64,000 bases of DNA, taken from assembly GCF_017874395.1 (NCBI RefSeq), contig NZ_JAGGLJ010000008.1:1-64000 (forward strand). The letters are read 5' to 3'. A program made the translations under genes and the position numbers. The stretch is from Peptoniphilus stercorisuis. GTDB lineage: Bacteria > Bacillota > Clostridia > Tissierellales > Peptoniphilaceae. The notes below the pieces were generated by a model, which had not been told where the DNA came from, did no database searches, and was given only the letters and a program-made list of their open reading frames with translations. Positions 27,601 through 35,330 of this stretch are shown here, one piece after another. How positions within the stretch are numbered: position 1 is the first letter of the stretch; each line of letters begins with the position of its first letter.

Positions 27601-28115
27601 ATATCGAAAATATTAATAACTTTTAGATAAAAATTCTCTGGGAATTCCTTAAAATTATTACAAATGATTTTTGCATAATCTTCTGTTGGAACCTCAAAAT
27701 TAAGTGAAAATATTACAGACTCATTTTCTTTAATAGATAAATCAACATAGAATCTATCATAATCATCTTTGTAATATTGTGAAATTACAGATTGATCTTT
27801 TATTTTATTTTTCTTAAATTCTGTGATTTCATTTTTTAAATTACTTAAAATATCCTGAGGTATTTTGTTAATAAATAAATCTAAAGCTACTGTACCATCT
27901 TCTGTTATAAAGTAACAATTATCGTTATCAACGGATATTAAATTACTTTCTAACAATTCAGTTATGTATTGTTGTAAGAAAAAGTAATTTAATAAATCAT
28001 TTTCAAGAATAAATCTTGATAGCTCTTCATCAACAAAAAGGTGATTAGCACCTTTAATAATATAGAGTATTATTAGCTTATGTTGAGCAAGTTCAATCAT
28101 CTCTGAATTATCCAT
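27597..28115 (-). CDS. DUF4364 family protein
   Basis: This 172-residue protein matches the layout of DUF4364: a winged-helix-like N-terminal part (KLIILYIIKGANHLFVDEELSRFIL, then QYITELLESNLI and YFITEDGTVALDLF) and an alpha-beta C-terminus. The N-terminal helix-turn pattern suggests nucleic-acid or protein binding, but no function is established. The start has GAGGTGG, with an extended -10 (TGATATAAT on the minus strand, 28133-28141) just upstream. Confidence 0.8.
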   Translation of the reverse strand: MDNSEMIELAQHKLIILYIIKGANHLFVDEELSRFILENDLLNYFFLQQYITELLESNLISVDNDNCYFITEDGTVALDLFINKIPQDILSNLKNEITEFKKNKIKDQSVISQYYKDDYDRFYVDLSIKENESVIFSLNFEVPTEDYAKIICNNFKEFPENFYLKVINIFDI

Positions 28116-28202
28116 AATCCACCTCAGAAATAATTATATCATAAAAAAGCTCTAAGTTTTAAATGAAAGTGTAATCTGTTATAATTTACTAAAGGTGATT
28201 AT

Positions 28203-28337
28203 ATGGATATTAAATTTATAATGGTAATGATATTTTTAATAGTATTAATTACAATAGAACTTACTTTAATAGAAATTTTAAAGGAAATTAGAAAATTAAG
28301 AATTGAATTAAAAAAATATGAAAGAATTGAAAAATAG
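28203..28337 (+). CDS. Small membrane peptide, 44 residues, unknown
   Basis: The ATG follows AAAGGTGAT at 4-5 bases and a TATAAT at 28180-28185. The product has a strongly hydrophobic helix at residues 4-22 (IVLITIEL within it), then an amphipathic tail rich in Lys, Glu and Arg (EIRKLRIELKKYERIEK). It ends 9 bases before hpt, so it is probably cotranscribed. I do not recognise it; single-pass membrane orientation is inferred. Its position, ribosome site and composition all support a real gene. Confidence 0.6.
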   Translation: MDIKFIMVMIFLIVLITIELTLIEILKEIRKLRIELKKYERIEK

Positions 28338-28346
28338 GGGGAAGTA

Positions 28347-28865
28347 ATGGAAAAAGAAGAAAAGGTATTATTTTCAAGAGAAACAATACAAAATAGAGTT
28401 TGTGAACTTGGAAAAGAGTTAAGTGATGAATATAGAGACAAAGATTTATTAGTTATTTCACTACTAAGAGGTAGCTTTGTTTTTGCAGCTGATTTAGTAA
28501 GAGAAATGGATATTAAACTTGAAATAGATTTTTTAACTACTGCAAGCTATGGAAATGAAGAAACTTTTTCTGGAAAGGTTAAGTTTTTAAGTGAATTAAG
28601 ATCTAAGGTTGAAGGAAGAGATGTTTTAATAGTTGATGATATTATGGATACAGGCCATACTATGAAGGCTGTTGTTGAAAAATTAAAAGAAGAAAATCCT
28701 AAATCAATTAAAACTTGTGTTGTTTTAGATAAACCTTCAAGAAGAGAAGTAGAATTAGAACCAGACTATGTAGCTTTTGAAATACCAGATGTTTTCATAG
28801 TAGGATATGGATTAAATTATGGAGATTATTGTAGGAATGTGCCCTATATCTACACATATCTATGA
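28347..28865 (+). CDS. hpt: Hypoxanthine phosphoribosyltransferase
   Basis: Hpt salvages hypoxanthine (and usually guanine) with PRPP. The 172 residues contain the PRPP-binding VLIVDDIMDTGHTM near 95-108, LLRGSFVFAADL, and the C-terminal DVFIVGYGLNYGDYCRNVPYI that contacts the base. The start is behind GGGGGAAG. It overlaps the CPBP gene by 4 bases. Confidence 0.95.
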   Translation: MEKEEKVLFSRETIQNRVCELGKELSDEYRDKDLLVISLLRGSFVFAADLVREMDIKLEIDFLTTASYGNEETFSGKVKFLSELRSKVEGRDVLIVDDIMDTGHTMKAVVEKLKEENPKSIKTCVVLDKPSRREVELEPDYVAFEIPDVFIVGYGLNYGDYCRNVPYIYTYL

Positions 28866-29794
28866 TAGAAAAAAAGAAGTTTAAAAAAAATAATTTAAAT
28901 GTATTAAGTGTAAATACCTTAACATTAGTATTATCAATATTCTTTTTAACTATTGGATATTTTATTCAAAGTAAAGATTTTTTTAAGGGCACATTTATTA
29001 ATGAGGTATTTATAATATTAATACCAGCTCTATTATTATCTAGAACGGGAAAGCTAACAGAAGTGCTTAGAATTAAGAAGCTTTCTTTAAAAAACTTTTT
29101 AAGGGTAATCTTAATAGTAGTACTATCTTATCCAATAATACTATTATTAAATGGTCTATTTTTAAATATTTTGTCAAATTTTATAGAACTTAAAAATTTT
29201 TCTATGGATATTTTATTAGAAGAAGAGCCAATACTTCAGTATTTTTTCTTTTTATGTGTTGTTCCAGCAATATGTGAAGAGATATTTTTTAGAGGTGCAT
29301 TAATAAACTCTTATGATATATATGGTAGCAAGTTTGCTATATTTATGTCTTCGTTAGTTTTTGCACTATTTCATTTTGATATTCAAAATTTCATAGCTCC
29401 TTTTTTACTTGGAATTTTATTTGGGAATCTTTTAGAATTAACAGGTTCTTTATTTGCTGTAATACTTGGACATTTTATAAATAATGTACTTGGAATTATT
29501 ACATCAAAATATTTAAATGATCAAATATTTGCCTATTTAAAAGATACTAATATGGCTCAAGATATAGGTTCTTTGCAATTATATATTATTATAGTGTTAA
29601 TTATTGCATCTATTATATCGGGGATTCTTCTTAGAAAAATTTTTGTAAGAATGAACAGAGAGAGAAAAAGACGTATTGCAAAATCTGGGAATAAAAAAAG
29701 AATTAGAGAAATTGAGTCAATTGATTTTTTCAATTTTGTACCAATAGTCGCATTAGTAATATTGTATTTTATATATTATGCAATTGTGTTTTAG
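28862..29794 (+). CDS. CPBP family intramembrane metalloprotease
   Basis: This 310-residue membrane protein has about eight helices and the Abi/CaaX-like motifs: EExxxR as ICEEIFFRGA near 137-145, FALFHFD near 170, and ILGHFINN near 205. These residues bind zinc inside the membrane. Bacterial members include bacteriocin immunity and other membrane proteases; the substrate here is unknown. It lies between hpt and the sirtuin gene with 4-base overlap upstream. Confidence 0.87.
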   Translation: MIEKKKFKKNNLNVLSVNTLTLVLSIFFLTIGYFIQSKDFFKGTFINEVFIILIPALLLSRTGKLTEVLRIKKLSLKNFLRVILIVVLSYPIILLLNGLFLNILSNFIELKNFSMDILLEEEPILQYFFFLCVVPAICEEIFFRGALINSYDIYGSKFAIFMSSLVFALFHFDIQNFIAPFLLGILFGNLLELTGSLFAVILGHFINNVLGIITSKYLNDQIFAYLKDTNMAQDIGSLQLYIIIVLIIASIISGILLRKIFVRMNRERKRRIAKSGNKKRIREIESIDFFNFVPIVALVILYFIYYAIVF

Positions 29795-29809
29795 CAAAAG
29801 GAGGACATT

Positions 29810-30547
29810 ATGGACGATATTAAAAAAGCAGCAGAGTTGATTTTAAATTCGAAAAAGACATTTGCCTTAACTGGAGCAGGGATTAGCACTGAATCTGGCA
29901 TAGCTGATTTTAGATCATCAACAGGATATTATTCTAAAATGGATCCTGCAATGGCACTTTCAAAAGATGTATTACTTGGAAATCCAAAAAGATTTTACAA
30001 GGAAGGATATTTGATTTTAACTGATTTAAATGAAAAAGAACCTAATAAAGGACATTTAGCTCTTGCAAAATTAGAGGAGATTGGAAAACTCAATGGTATA
30101 ATAACACAAAATATTGATAATCTTCATACAAAAGCAGGAAGTAAAAATGTCTATGAAGTACATGGAGAAACTAGAGGAATTCACTGTATGGGTTGTGGAA
30201 AAGAATATCCTTTTAAAGTTATGAAAAATAAAGTAGAAAAAGGAGAAATCCCACCTAAATGTGATGAATGTGGAGGAGTTTTAAGGCCTAATGTAGTTAT
30301 GTTTGGTGATATGATGCCAGATGCTTTTCAAAAGGCTTTAGCAGAACTTTATTCAACAGAACTTTTAATAGTTGTAGGATCAAGCCTTACAGTAAGTCCT
30401 GTGAATTTCTTACCTGATTATGCAGAAAAACTAATTATTATTAATAATGATCCAACACCACAAGATAGAAAGGCAGAAGTAGTATTTAATAGATCTTCAG
30501 GAGAAGTTTTAAGTCAAATACTACATGAGGTAGAAAAACAATTATGA
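29810..30547 (+). CDS. cobB: NAD-dependent protein deacylase (sirtuin)
   Basis: Sirtuins remove acyl groups from lysines using NAD. The 245 residues show GAGISTESGIADFRS (NAD site), TQNIDNLHTKAG, the catalytic His in VHGETRG near 120, and two Cys pairs, CMGCG and CDECGG, for the structural zinc. GSSLTVSP follows. The length suits a class II/III or M bacterial sirtuin. It overlaps the methyltransferase by 4 bases. Confidence 0.94.
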   Translation: MDDIKKAAELILNSKKTFALTGAGISTESGIADFRSSTGYYSKMDPAMALSKDVLLGNPKRFYKEGYLILTDLNEKEPNKGHLALAKLEEIGKLNGIITQNIDNLHTKAGSKNVYEVHGETRGIHCMGCGKEYPFKVMKNKVEKGEIPPKCDECGGVLRPNVVMFGDMMPDAFQKALAELYSTELLIVVGSSLTVSPVNFLPDYAEKLIIINNDPTPQDRKAEVVFNRSSGEVLSQILHEVEKQL

Positions 30548-31269
30548 TTTATGGAGATTTTGCAAAAATCTATGATGCTTTAATGTATGATTTTGATTAT
30601 GATTTAGTATATGAAACACTAAAGAATACAGTTGATAAAAATACATTAAATATTTTAGAATTAGCCTGTGGAACAGGAAGTTTAACTGAAAAACTTGCAA
30701 ATAATTACAATGTAGATGCATTGGATTTGTCAGAGGATATGCTTTCTATTGCACAAAATAAAATTAATAAATTTAAAAATGTGAAATTATTTAAACAAGA
30801 TATGAGATATTTTAATATGTCAAAAACTTATGATGCTTGTTTTTGTATATGTGACAGTTTAAATTATATATTAAAAAAAGATGATATAGATAATATTTTT
30901 AAAAATGTATATAATCATTTAGAAGAAAATGGAAAATTTATATTTGATTTAAATACAGAAAGAAAATTTCTAGATATGGAAGAAGTCTATGTAGAAGAAG
31001 TAGATGATGTGTTTTATGTTTGGGAAAATTATTATGATTATGAAAATAAATTAAACACCTATGGGGTAAATTTTTTCGTAGAAAAAGATGAGTTTGAAGA
31101 TATTTATAAAAGAGTCTATGAAGAACATATTGAAAGAGCTTATAGTATAGATTTTGTAAAAGAGTCCTTAAAAAAAGCTGGATTTCAAGATGTAGAAATA
31201 TATGATGATTATTATTTAGATGAAGTTTCTGATTTTACTCATAGATTAGTATTTATAGCTAGGAGGTAA
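30544..31269 (+). CDS. SAM-dependent methyltransferase, class I
   Basis: The 241 residues have a Rossmann-type motif I, ILELACGTGSLTEKLA, near 36-51. It is followed by VDALDLSEDML and DACFCICDSLNYIL, typical of the methyltransferase 25 type. The C-terminal strands include a DYYL-type end. The substrate is not evident. It lies 2 bases before hslO and after the sirtuin, and similar neighbours occur in other Firmicutes. Confidence 0.87.
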   Translation: MIYGDFAKIYDALMYDFDYDLVYETLKNTVDKNTLNILELACGTGSLTEKLANNYNVDALDLSEDMLSIAQNKINKFKNVKLFKQDMRYFNMSKTYDACFCICDSLNYILKKDDIDNIFKNVYNHLEENGKFIFDLNTERKFLDMEEVYVEEVDDVFYVWENYYDYENKLNTYGVNFFVEKDEFEDIYKRVYEEHIERAYSIDFVKESLKKAGFQDVEIYDDYYLDEVSDFTHRLVFIARR

Positions 31270-31271
31270 TA

Positions 31272-32153
31272 ATGGATTATATAATTAGAGCCATTAATAA
31301 AGAAAAAGATGTAAAGATTCAAGTTGCAATAACTACTGGAATTGTAGAAAATGCAAGAAAAATTCATGGTTTATCTAAGACATCATCTGCTGCATTGGGA
31401 AGAGTGCTTACTGCAGGTGTAATGATGACTGATGATTTAAAAAACAAGGAAGATTCCTTGACAATAAATATAAGAGGCGACGGTTCAATAGGTAGAATTA
31501 TCGTTACTGGAAAAAATGATGGAAAAATAAAGGGATATGTAGATCACCCAGAAGCTGATGTAGATATAAGAGAATCTGATAATAAATTAGATGTTTCTAA
31601 GATAATAGGAAATGGAACACTTACTATTGTTAAAGACTTAGGACTAAAAGAACCTTATACAGGCCAAGTTCCTTTAGTATCTGGTGAAGTAGCAGAGGAT
31701 CTTGCAAATTATTTCTATACATCTGATCAAATTCCATCAGTTGTTGGACTTGGAGTTTTAGTAGATAGAGATTATTCTGTAAAAAGAGCAGGTGGATTTA
31801 TTCTTCAACTTATGCCAGGAGCAAGTGAAGAAACTATTTCAAGAATAGAAGAAAATATTAAAGATATAAAAAGTGTAACTGAAATGATGGAAGAAAATTA
31901 TGATGCTAAAGACATTATGAATAGAGTAATGGATGGCTTTGAAATGACTATTCTAGAGAAAAAAGAAATAGAGTATAAATGTGATTGCTCAAGAGAAAAA
32001 ATAAAAGATGCTATATTAAGCTTGGGAACAGATGAAATTAATTCTATATTAAAAGAAGATAAAGAAACAGAAGTTAAGTGTTATTTCTGTAATGAATCTT
32101 ATAAATTTAATGAAGAAGATTTAGAAGAATTATTAGAAATTTCTAAAAATTAA
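31272..32153 (+). CDS. hslO: Redox-regulated chaperone Hsp33
   Basis: Hsp33 is a holdase switched on by oxidation. The 293 residues have the N-terminal core (YIIRAINKEKDVKIQVAITTGIVENARKIHG). The four zinc/redox cysteines lie in KCDC near 236 and CYFC near 270, spaced CXC and CXXC. GTDEI between them is the expected linker. In an anaerobe this fits oxidative damage control. Confidence 0.95.
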   Translation: MDYIIRAINKEKDVKIQVAITTGIVENARKIHGLSKTSSAALGRVLTAGVMMTDDLKNKEDSLTINIRGDGSIGRIIVTGKNDGKIKGYVDHPEADVDIRESDNKLDVSKIIGNGTLTIVKDLGLKEPYTGQVPLVSGEVAEDLANYFYTSDQIPSVVGLGVLVDRDYSVKRAGGFILQLMPGASEETISRIEENIKDIKSVTEMMEENYDAKDIMNRVMDGFEMTILEKKEIEYKCDCSREKIKDAILSLGTDEINSILKEDKETEVKCYFCNESYKFNEEDLEELLEISKN

Positions 32154-32182
32154 AAAAATTTTAAAAAATCTTTGATAAAGTA

Positions 32183-32211
32183 TTGACAACTATTTTTTAA
32201 AATGGTATACT
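32183..32211 (+). promoter_or_regulatory. Promoter of the tRNA-Phe/tRNA-Gly pair
   Basis: A perfect TTGACA is 17 bases before TATACT, 28 bases upstream of tRNA-Phe. It is the best -35/-10 pair in the window. Confidence 0.9.
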
Positions 32212-32238
32212 TTGTTAGTCCTTGTGAGTAAAGGACTT

Positions 32239-32314
32239 GCCCGGATAGCTCAGTCGGTAGAGCAGTGGACTGAAAATCCACGTGTCACTGGTTCGATTCC
32301 GGTTCCGGGCACCA
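32239..32314 (+). tRNA. tRNA-Phe (GAA)
   Basis: Anticodon GAA, acceptor GCCCGGA with TTCCGGGC region, discriminator A, encoded CCA, complete D and T arms. Confidence 0.95.
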
Positions 32315-32323
32315 TCAAAGTAT

Positions 32324-32398
32324 GCGGATGTGGCTCAGTGGTAGAGCATCGCCTTGCCAAGGCGAGGGTCGCGAGTTCGAATCTCGTCATCCGCTCCA
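32324..32398 (+). tRNA. tRNA-Gly (GCC), copy 2
   Basis: All 75 bases are identical to the tRNA-Gly at 558-632. Anticodon GCC, encoded CCA. It lies 9 bases after tRNA-Phe. Confidence 0.95.
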
Positions 32399-32401
32399 AA
32401 G

Positions 32402-32436
32402 AAAAAAGAACTTTCATTTGAAAGTTCTTTTTTTTA
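32402..32436. terminator. Terminator after the tRNA pair, also facing iadA
   Basis: AAAAAAGAACTTTCA pairs with TGAAAGTTCTTTTTTT, with A-run and T-run on either side, so it can serve both converging transcripts. Confidence 0.9.
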
Positions 32437-32439
32437 TGT

Positions 32440-33585
32440 TTAAATTTCATAAGTTCCTTTTCTAATTAACTCTTTTTCTTTTAACATAAACTTACCAAGA
32501 GTAATTACAGAATCAATATTATTGTCATTATCTAAAATAATTAAATCAGCATCTTTATCTTCTTTAATATAACCCTTATTTTTAAAATTAAAAGAATCAG
32601 CAACATTAGATGTAAAATAAATAAGAGCATCTTCAATAGAGTAGTCATTATCTATTAAATTTTTAAATTCTTTAAATAGAATATCTACAGATGCAACTCC
32701 CATATTAATTAAATTTCCATCACTATCATAATTTGACCAAGAACCTTGTCCATCAGAGCTAATTGTAATTCTATTTTGAGGAATATTTTTCCTAATAGAA
32801 TTATTTATTGCACTAAGCACAGAAGTTTCAGTATCATCATCAATATAACCTGCAGATATATCAATATATCCTCCGATTTTTGCATACTCATAGGACTCTT
32901 TTAAGAGTTCTTTTTTTCTATTTACATGAGTTGGATGAATTGTTGTAATAGGAATATCACTATTTTCAATTACTTCTCTTATTTGTTTTAGATTTCTTTT
33001 ACCATCACCCATATGAGCGATTACAACTCCAGATTTACCAGAAATCATAGCAGAAACTCTAGTATCAGAACTTAGTCTTGCAAGTTCTGAGTTTGTAATA
33101 GAAGCTGATCTATGATCATTAATAGCAATTTTAGTTCCAATAATAGGATCTATAAAAGTTATATCTTTTTTTAAAGAATTTGTAAGAGTTATAGATGGAT
33201 AACCATAAGAACCTGTAAAACAATAAGCAGAAATTCCTTCTTCTCTTAGACTATAAGTTTTAGCTACTAAGTTTTCAATAGATCTAGTCTCTGAATCTGT
33301 GCCAAGTAATCCACATACAGTAGTTATACCGCCATAAATAAGTTCAGATAGGTAAATCTCTGGTGCTCTTGATCTAAAGCTTCCTTCGCCGCCTCCACCG
33401 ATAATATGCACATGGTTGTCAATAAACCCTGGAACTAATTTTTTATTAGTACAATCAATAGTTTCAAATAAAATATTATCTTCTATTTGGTCGTTTATTT
33501 TTTCTATTTTGTTTCCAGAGATTAATACATCTTTAATACCAATATATTTTGGAGAAAAAACTTCGATATTTTTTAAAAGTATCAT
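32440..33585 (-). CDS. iadA: Isoaspartyl dipeptidase (beta-aspartyl-peptidase)
   Basis: IadA splits isoaspartyl dipeptides from damaged proteins using two metals. The roughly 381 residues have the amidohydrolase start HVHIIGGGGEG, GSYGYPS, an active-site segment IGTKIAINDHRSA, GVVIAHMGDG, IHPTHVNR, and the final DGQGS loop that holds the catalytic Asp. ATG 33583-33585 behind GAGGTGAT is chosen; a GTG three codons earlier overlaps that site. The unknown gene at 33603-33989 lies directly upstream in the same direction. Confidence 0.92.
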   Translation of the reverse strand: MILLKNIEVFSPKYIGIKDVLISGNKIEKINDQIEDNILFETIDCTNKKLVPGFIDNHVHIIGGGGEGSFRSRAPEIYLSELIYGGITTVCGLLGTDSETRSIENLVAKTYSLREEGISAYCFTGSYGYPSITLTNSLKKDITFIDPIIGTKIAINDHRSASITNSELARLSSDTRVSAMISGKSGVVIAHMGDGKRNLKQIREVIENSDIPITTIHPTHVNRKKELLKESYEYAKIGGYIDISAGYIDDDTETSVLSAINNSIRKNIPQNRITISSDGQGSWSNYDSDGNLINMGVASVDILFKEFKNLIDNDYSIEDALIYFTSNVADSFNFKNKGYIKEDKDADLIILDNDNNIDSVITLGKFMLKEKELIRKGTYEI

Positions 33586-33602
33586 TTTTATCACCTCATA
33601 AA

Positions 33603-33989
33603 TTATTCACTTATAAATGTAATACCAAGAACTTGATCATAAAATACAGTTAAAAATTGAAGGTTAATTGTAATATTACCTCGAACTTCAACGTTTTTTA
33701 ATGTAATTACTCCATCATAAAGAGCATCATCAGGTCTAGAATTATCTTCATTTACTTTCTTGTAGTTTTCAAATGAACTTTCTGTATAATACTTTACTGC
33801 AAAATCTACAGCTTCATCTTTATTAAGAGTTGAAATATCTTTATTTTCAATTTCAGAAAAATCTGCAATTTCTCCAACAACTAAACCAAAAGATGTTAAA
33901 AGTCCTATTCTATTATTTTTAAAAGCATCATCTTTAGTAAGACCTGCCATAGTTGCTATAAAAATATTCTTTTTTGATACATATCCCAT
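33603..33989 (-). CDS. Hypothetical protein, unknown family
   Basis: The protein has 128 residues, no signal peptide and no membrane helix, and a good GAGGTGAT site. The N-terminal GYVSKKNIFIATMAGLTKDDAFKNNRIGLLTSFGLVVGEI precedes an acidic middle and a beta-rich C-terminus (ITLKNVEVRGNITINLQFLTVFYDQVLGITF). It looks like a real gene by frame and composition, and it lies 17 bases upstream of iadA, probably in one operon. I do not recognise the family. Confidence 0.7.
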   Translation of the reverse strand: MGYVSKKNIFIATMAGLTKDDAFKNNRIGLLTSFGLVVGEIADFSEIENKDISTLNKDEAVDFAVKYYTESSFENYKKVNEDNSRPDDALYDGVITLKNVEVRGNITINLQFLTVFYDQVLGITFISE

Positions 33990-34146
33990 AAAATCACCTC
34001 AATTAATTTATATTATTATATTATCATAATTACACATTTAAATAAATTATCATTAGAATATATTACTGTACAATACTTTTAAATAAACAAGTAAATATTT
34101 AAAGTGCTTTTCACAAAAATTTAAAAGTTTATAAGAAAATAGATAG

Positions 34147-34172
34147 AATATATGTTCTAAATATATGTTCTA
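34147..34172 (+). promoter_or_regulatory. Two exact tandem 13-bp repeats, operator-like
   Basis: AATATATGTTCTA occurs twice in immediate succession, ending 31 bases before a TATAAT at 34204-34209. Each copy holds GAATATATGTTC or AAATATATGTTC, close to the GAAC-N4-GTTC form of Gram-positive LexA boxes. It could be a regulator site for the small peptide downstream, or the minus-strand gene on the left. Confidence 0.5.
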
Positions 34173-34233
34173 TTAAAAAGCTTTAATTATATATTTAAAA
34201 TAGTATAATAATATTATTAGTAAGGAGGTTTTT

Positions 34234-34320
34234 ATGAAAAAGAATCCAAAAGTGCCATTAATTGTAACTTTGATTTTAATATTAATTTACATAGGTTTAA
34301 AATTTATTAAAGGAATATAA
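34234..34320 (+). CDS. Small membrane peptide, 28 residues, unknown
   Basis: ATG follows AAGGAGG at 5 bases. The product begins MKKNPKVPLIV, has a hydrophobic helix (about 8-22) and a basic tail ending KFIKGI. A promoter-like TATAAT (34204-34209) and a terminator frame it, so it forms its own transcription unit. It resembles short single-helix peptides such as type I toxins or small membrane regulators, but I cannot assign it. Confidence 0.6.
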   Translation: MKKNPKVPLIVTLILILIYIGLKFIKGI

Positions 34321-34321
34321 A

Positions 34322-34352
34322 AAAATCCAAGTTTATTTAAACTTGGATTTTT
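34322..34352. terminator. Terminator after the 28-residue peptide, shared with the patatin gene
   Basis: AAAATCCAAGTTTA pairs with TAAACTTGGATTTT, flanked by A and T runs, between convergent genes. Confidence 0.9.
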
Positions 34353-34355
34353 AAA

Positions 34356-35198
34356 TTACATATTTAGAAAATTATTAACTTTTTTCCCATCATTATAACC
34401 CTTTAAATACAAAGTTTTTAAAGAATTAGTATTTTTAGTTAATGTTTTAACTCCAGCAGTATCATTTGGAGAAATAATAATAATCTTATTTTCTTCTTCT
34501 AGTTTTTTTAAGATAGAAAGTTGCTTATTGTATAAGTAAGCTCTTTTAGCAAGTTTTTTAGCTGTATTTGGGTAGGTTTTAGAAATAAGTCTTGCAATTC
34601 TAATATCTTGTCTTGGATTTCTTATATAGTTTTTTGGTTTTGTTAGTATTACAACTAATTTATCACAACCAAGTTCAAAAGCTTTTTGAAAGGGAATTGG
34701 ATCTGAAATTCCGCCATCAAAATATGTCTTGTCATTAATATAATAAGGATTACAAACAAGAGGAATAGCAGAAGAAGCTTTTAAAATAGTGTAGTCATCT
34801 TGTTTCATATCATTCTTATTAAAATAAATAGCTTTTGCATTATTTGCTTCAGTGGCAACTATAAATACATCCATTGGATTTTTAATTAAATATTTATAAT
34901 TTAAGGGATTTTCTCCATTAGAGTCACTAAGTGTGCTATATACATAATCTAAATCAATATAGGACTTTTTCTTTATGAAATTTCTAAGACTCATATAATC
35001 TTTTCTATGAATATATTTAGTGTAAAAGGTATAATTTCTACCTCTTTGATTTGCAGCAAAAGAAGCTATATTAGCACTTCCAGCAGAAACTCCTATTCCT
35101 ATATCAAATTTAATATTTTTATCTAAACAATAATCTAAAACTCCAGCAGCATATATACCACGAAGGCCTCCGCCTACATCAATAATTCCAAGTTTAAT
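34356..35198 (-). CDS. Patatin-like phospholipase, apparent ATT start
   Basis: An ATG at 34992-34994 would give only 212 residues and drop the catalytic N-terminus. Upstream the frame is open and encodes GIIDVGGGLRGIYAAGVLD (oxyanion loop) and IGVSAGSANIA (GxSxG nucleophile). The later DGGISDPIPF carries the catalytic Asp. The only codon at the expected Met position is ATT at 35196-35198, after GAAGGTGAT at the right distance; in-frame stops lie just above. The full protein is 280 residues. It is a serine esterase or phospholipase of unknown substrate. The start is ATT by inference; an ATG-to-ATT change is the alternative. Confidence 0.75.
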   Translation of the reverse strand: MKLGIIDVGGGLRGIYAAGVLDYCLDKNIKFDIGIGVSAGSANIASFAANQRGRNYTFYTKYIHRKDYMSLRNFIKKKSYIDLDYVYSTLSDSNGENPLNYKYLIKNPMDVFIVATEANNAKAIYFNKNDMKQDDYTILKASSAIPLVCNPYYINDKTYFDGGISDPIPFQKAFELGCDKLVVILTKPKNYIRNPRQDIRIARLISKTYPNTAKKLAKRAYLYNKQLSILKKLEEENKIIIISPNDTAGVKTLTKNTNSLKTLYLKGYNDGKKVNNFLNM

Positions 35199-35260
35199 AA
35201 AATCACCTTCTTTAAATATAAATTATAACATTATTATAAAAAACATTAAAATTTTAAATA

Positions 35261-35300
35261 AAAAAGACTAGTATCACCAATAAGGTTTACTAGTCTTTTA
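35261..35300 (-). terminator. Terminator of ychF
   Basis: On the minus strand AAAAGACTAGTA pairs with TACTAGTCTTTT and leads into T-rich sequence, about 30 bases after the ychF stop. Confidence 0.85.
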
Positions 35301-35330
35301 ATTAATTAATAAGTTTTCATAGTAAGATAA

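Noticed and set aside
32212-32450. Open frames over tRNA-Phe and tRNA-Gly on both strands
   Set aside because: They consist of tRNA and terminator sequence.
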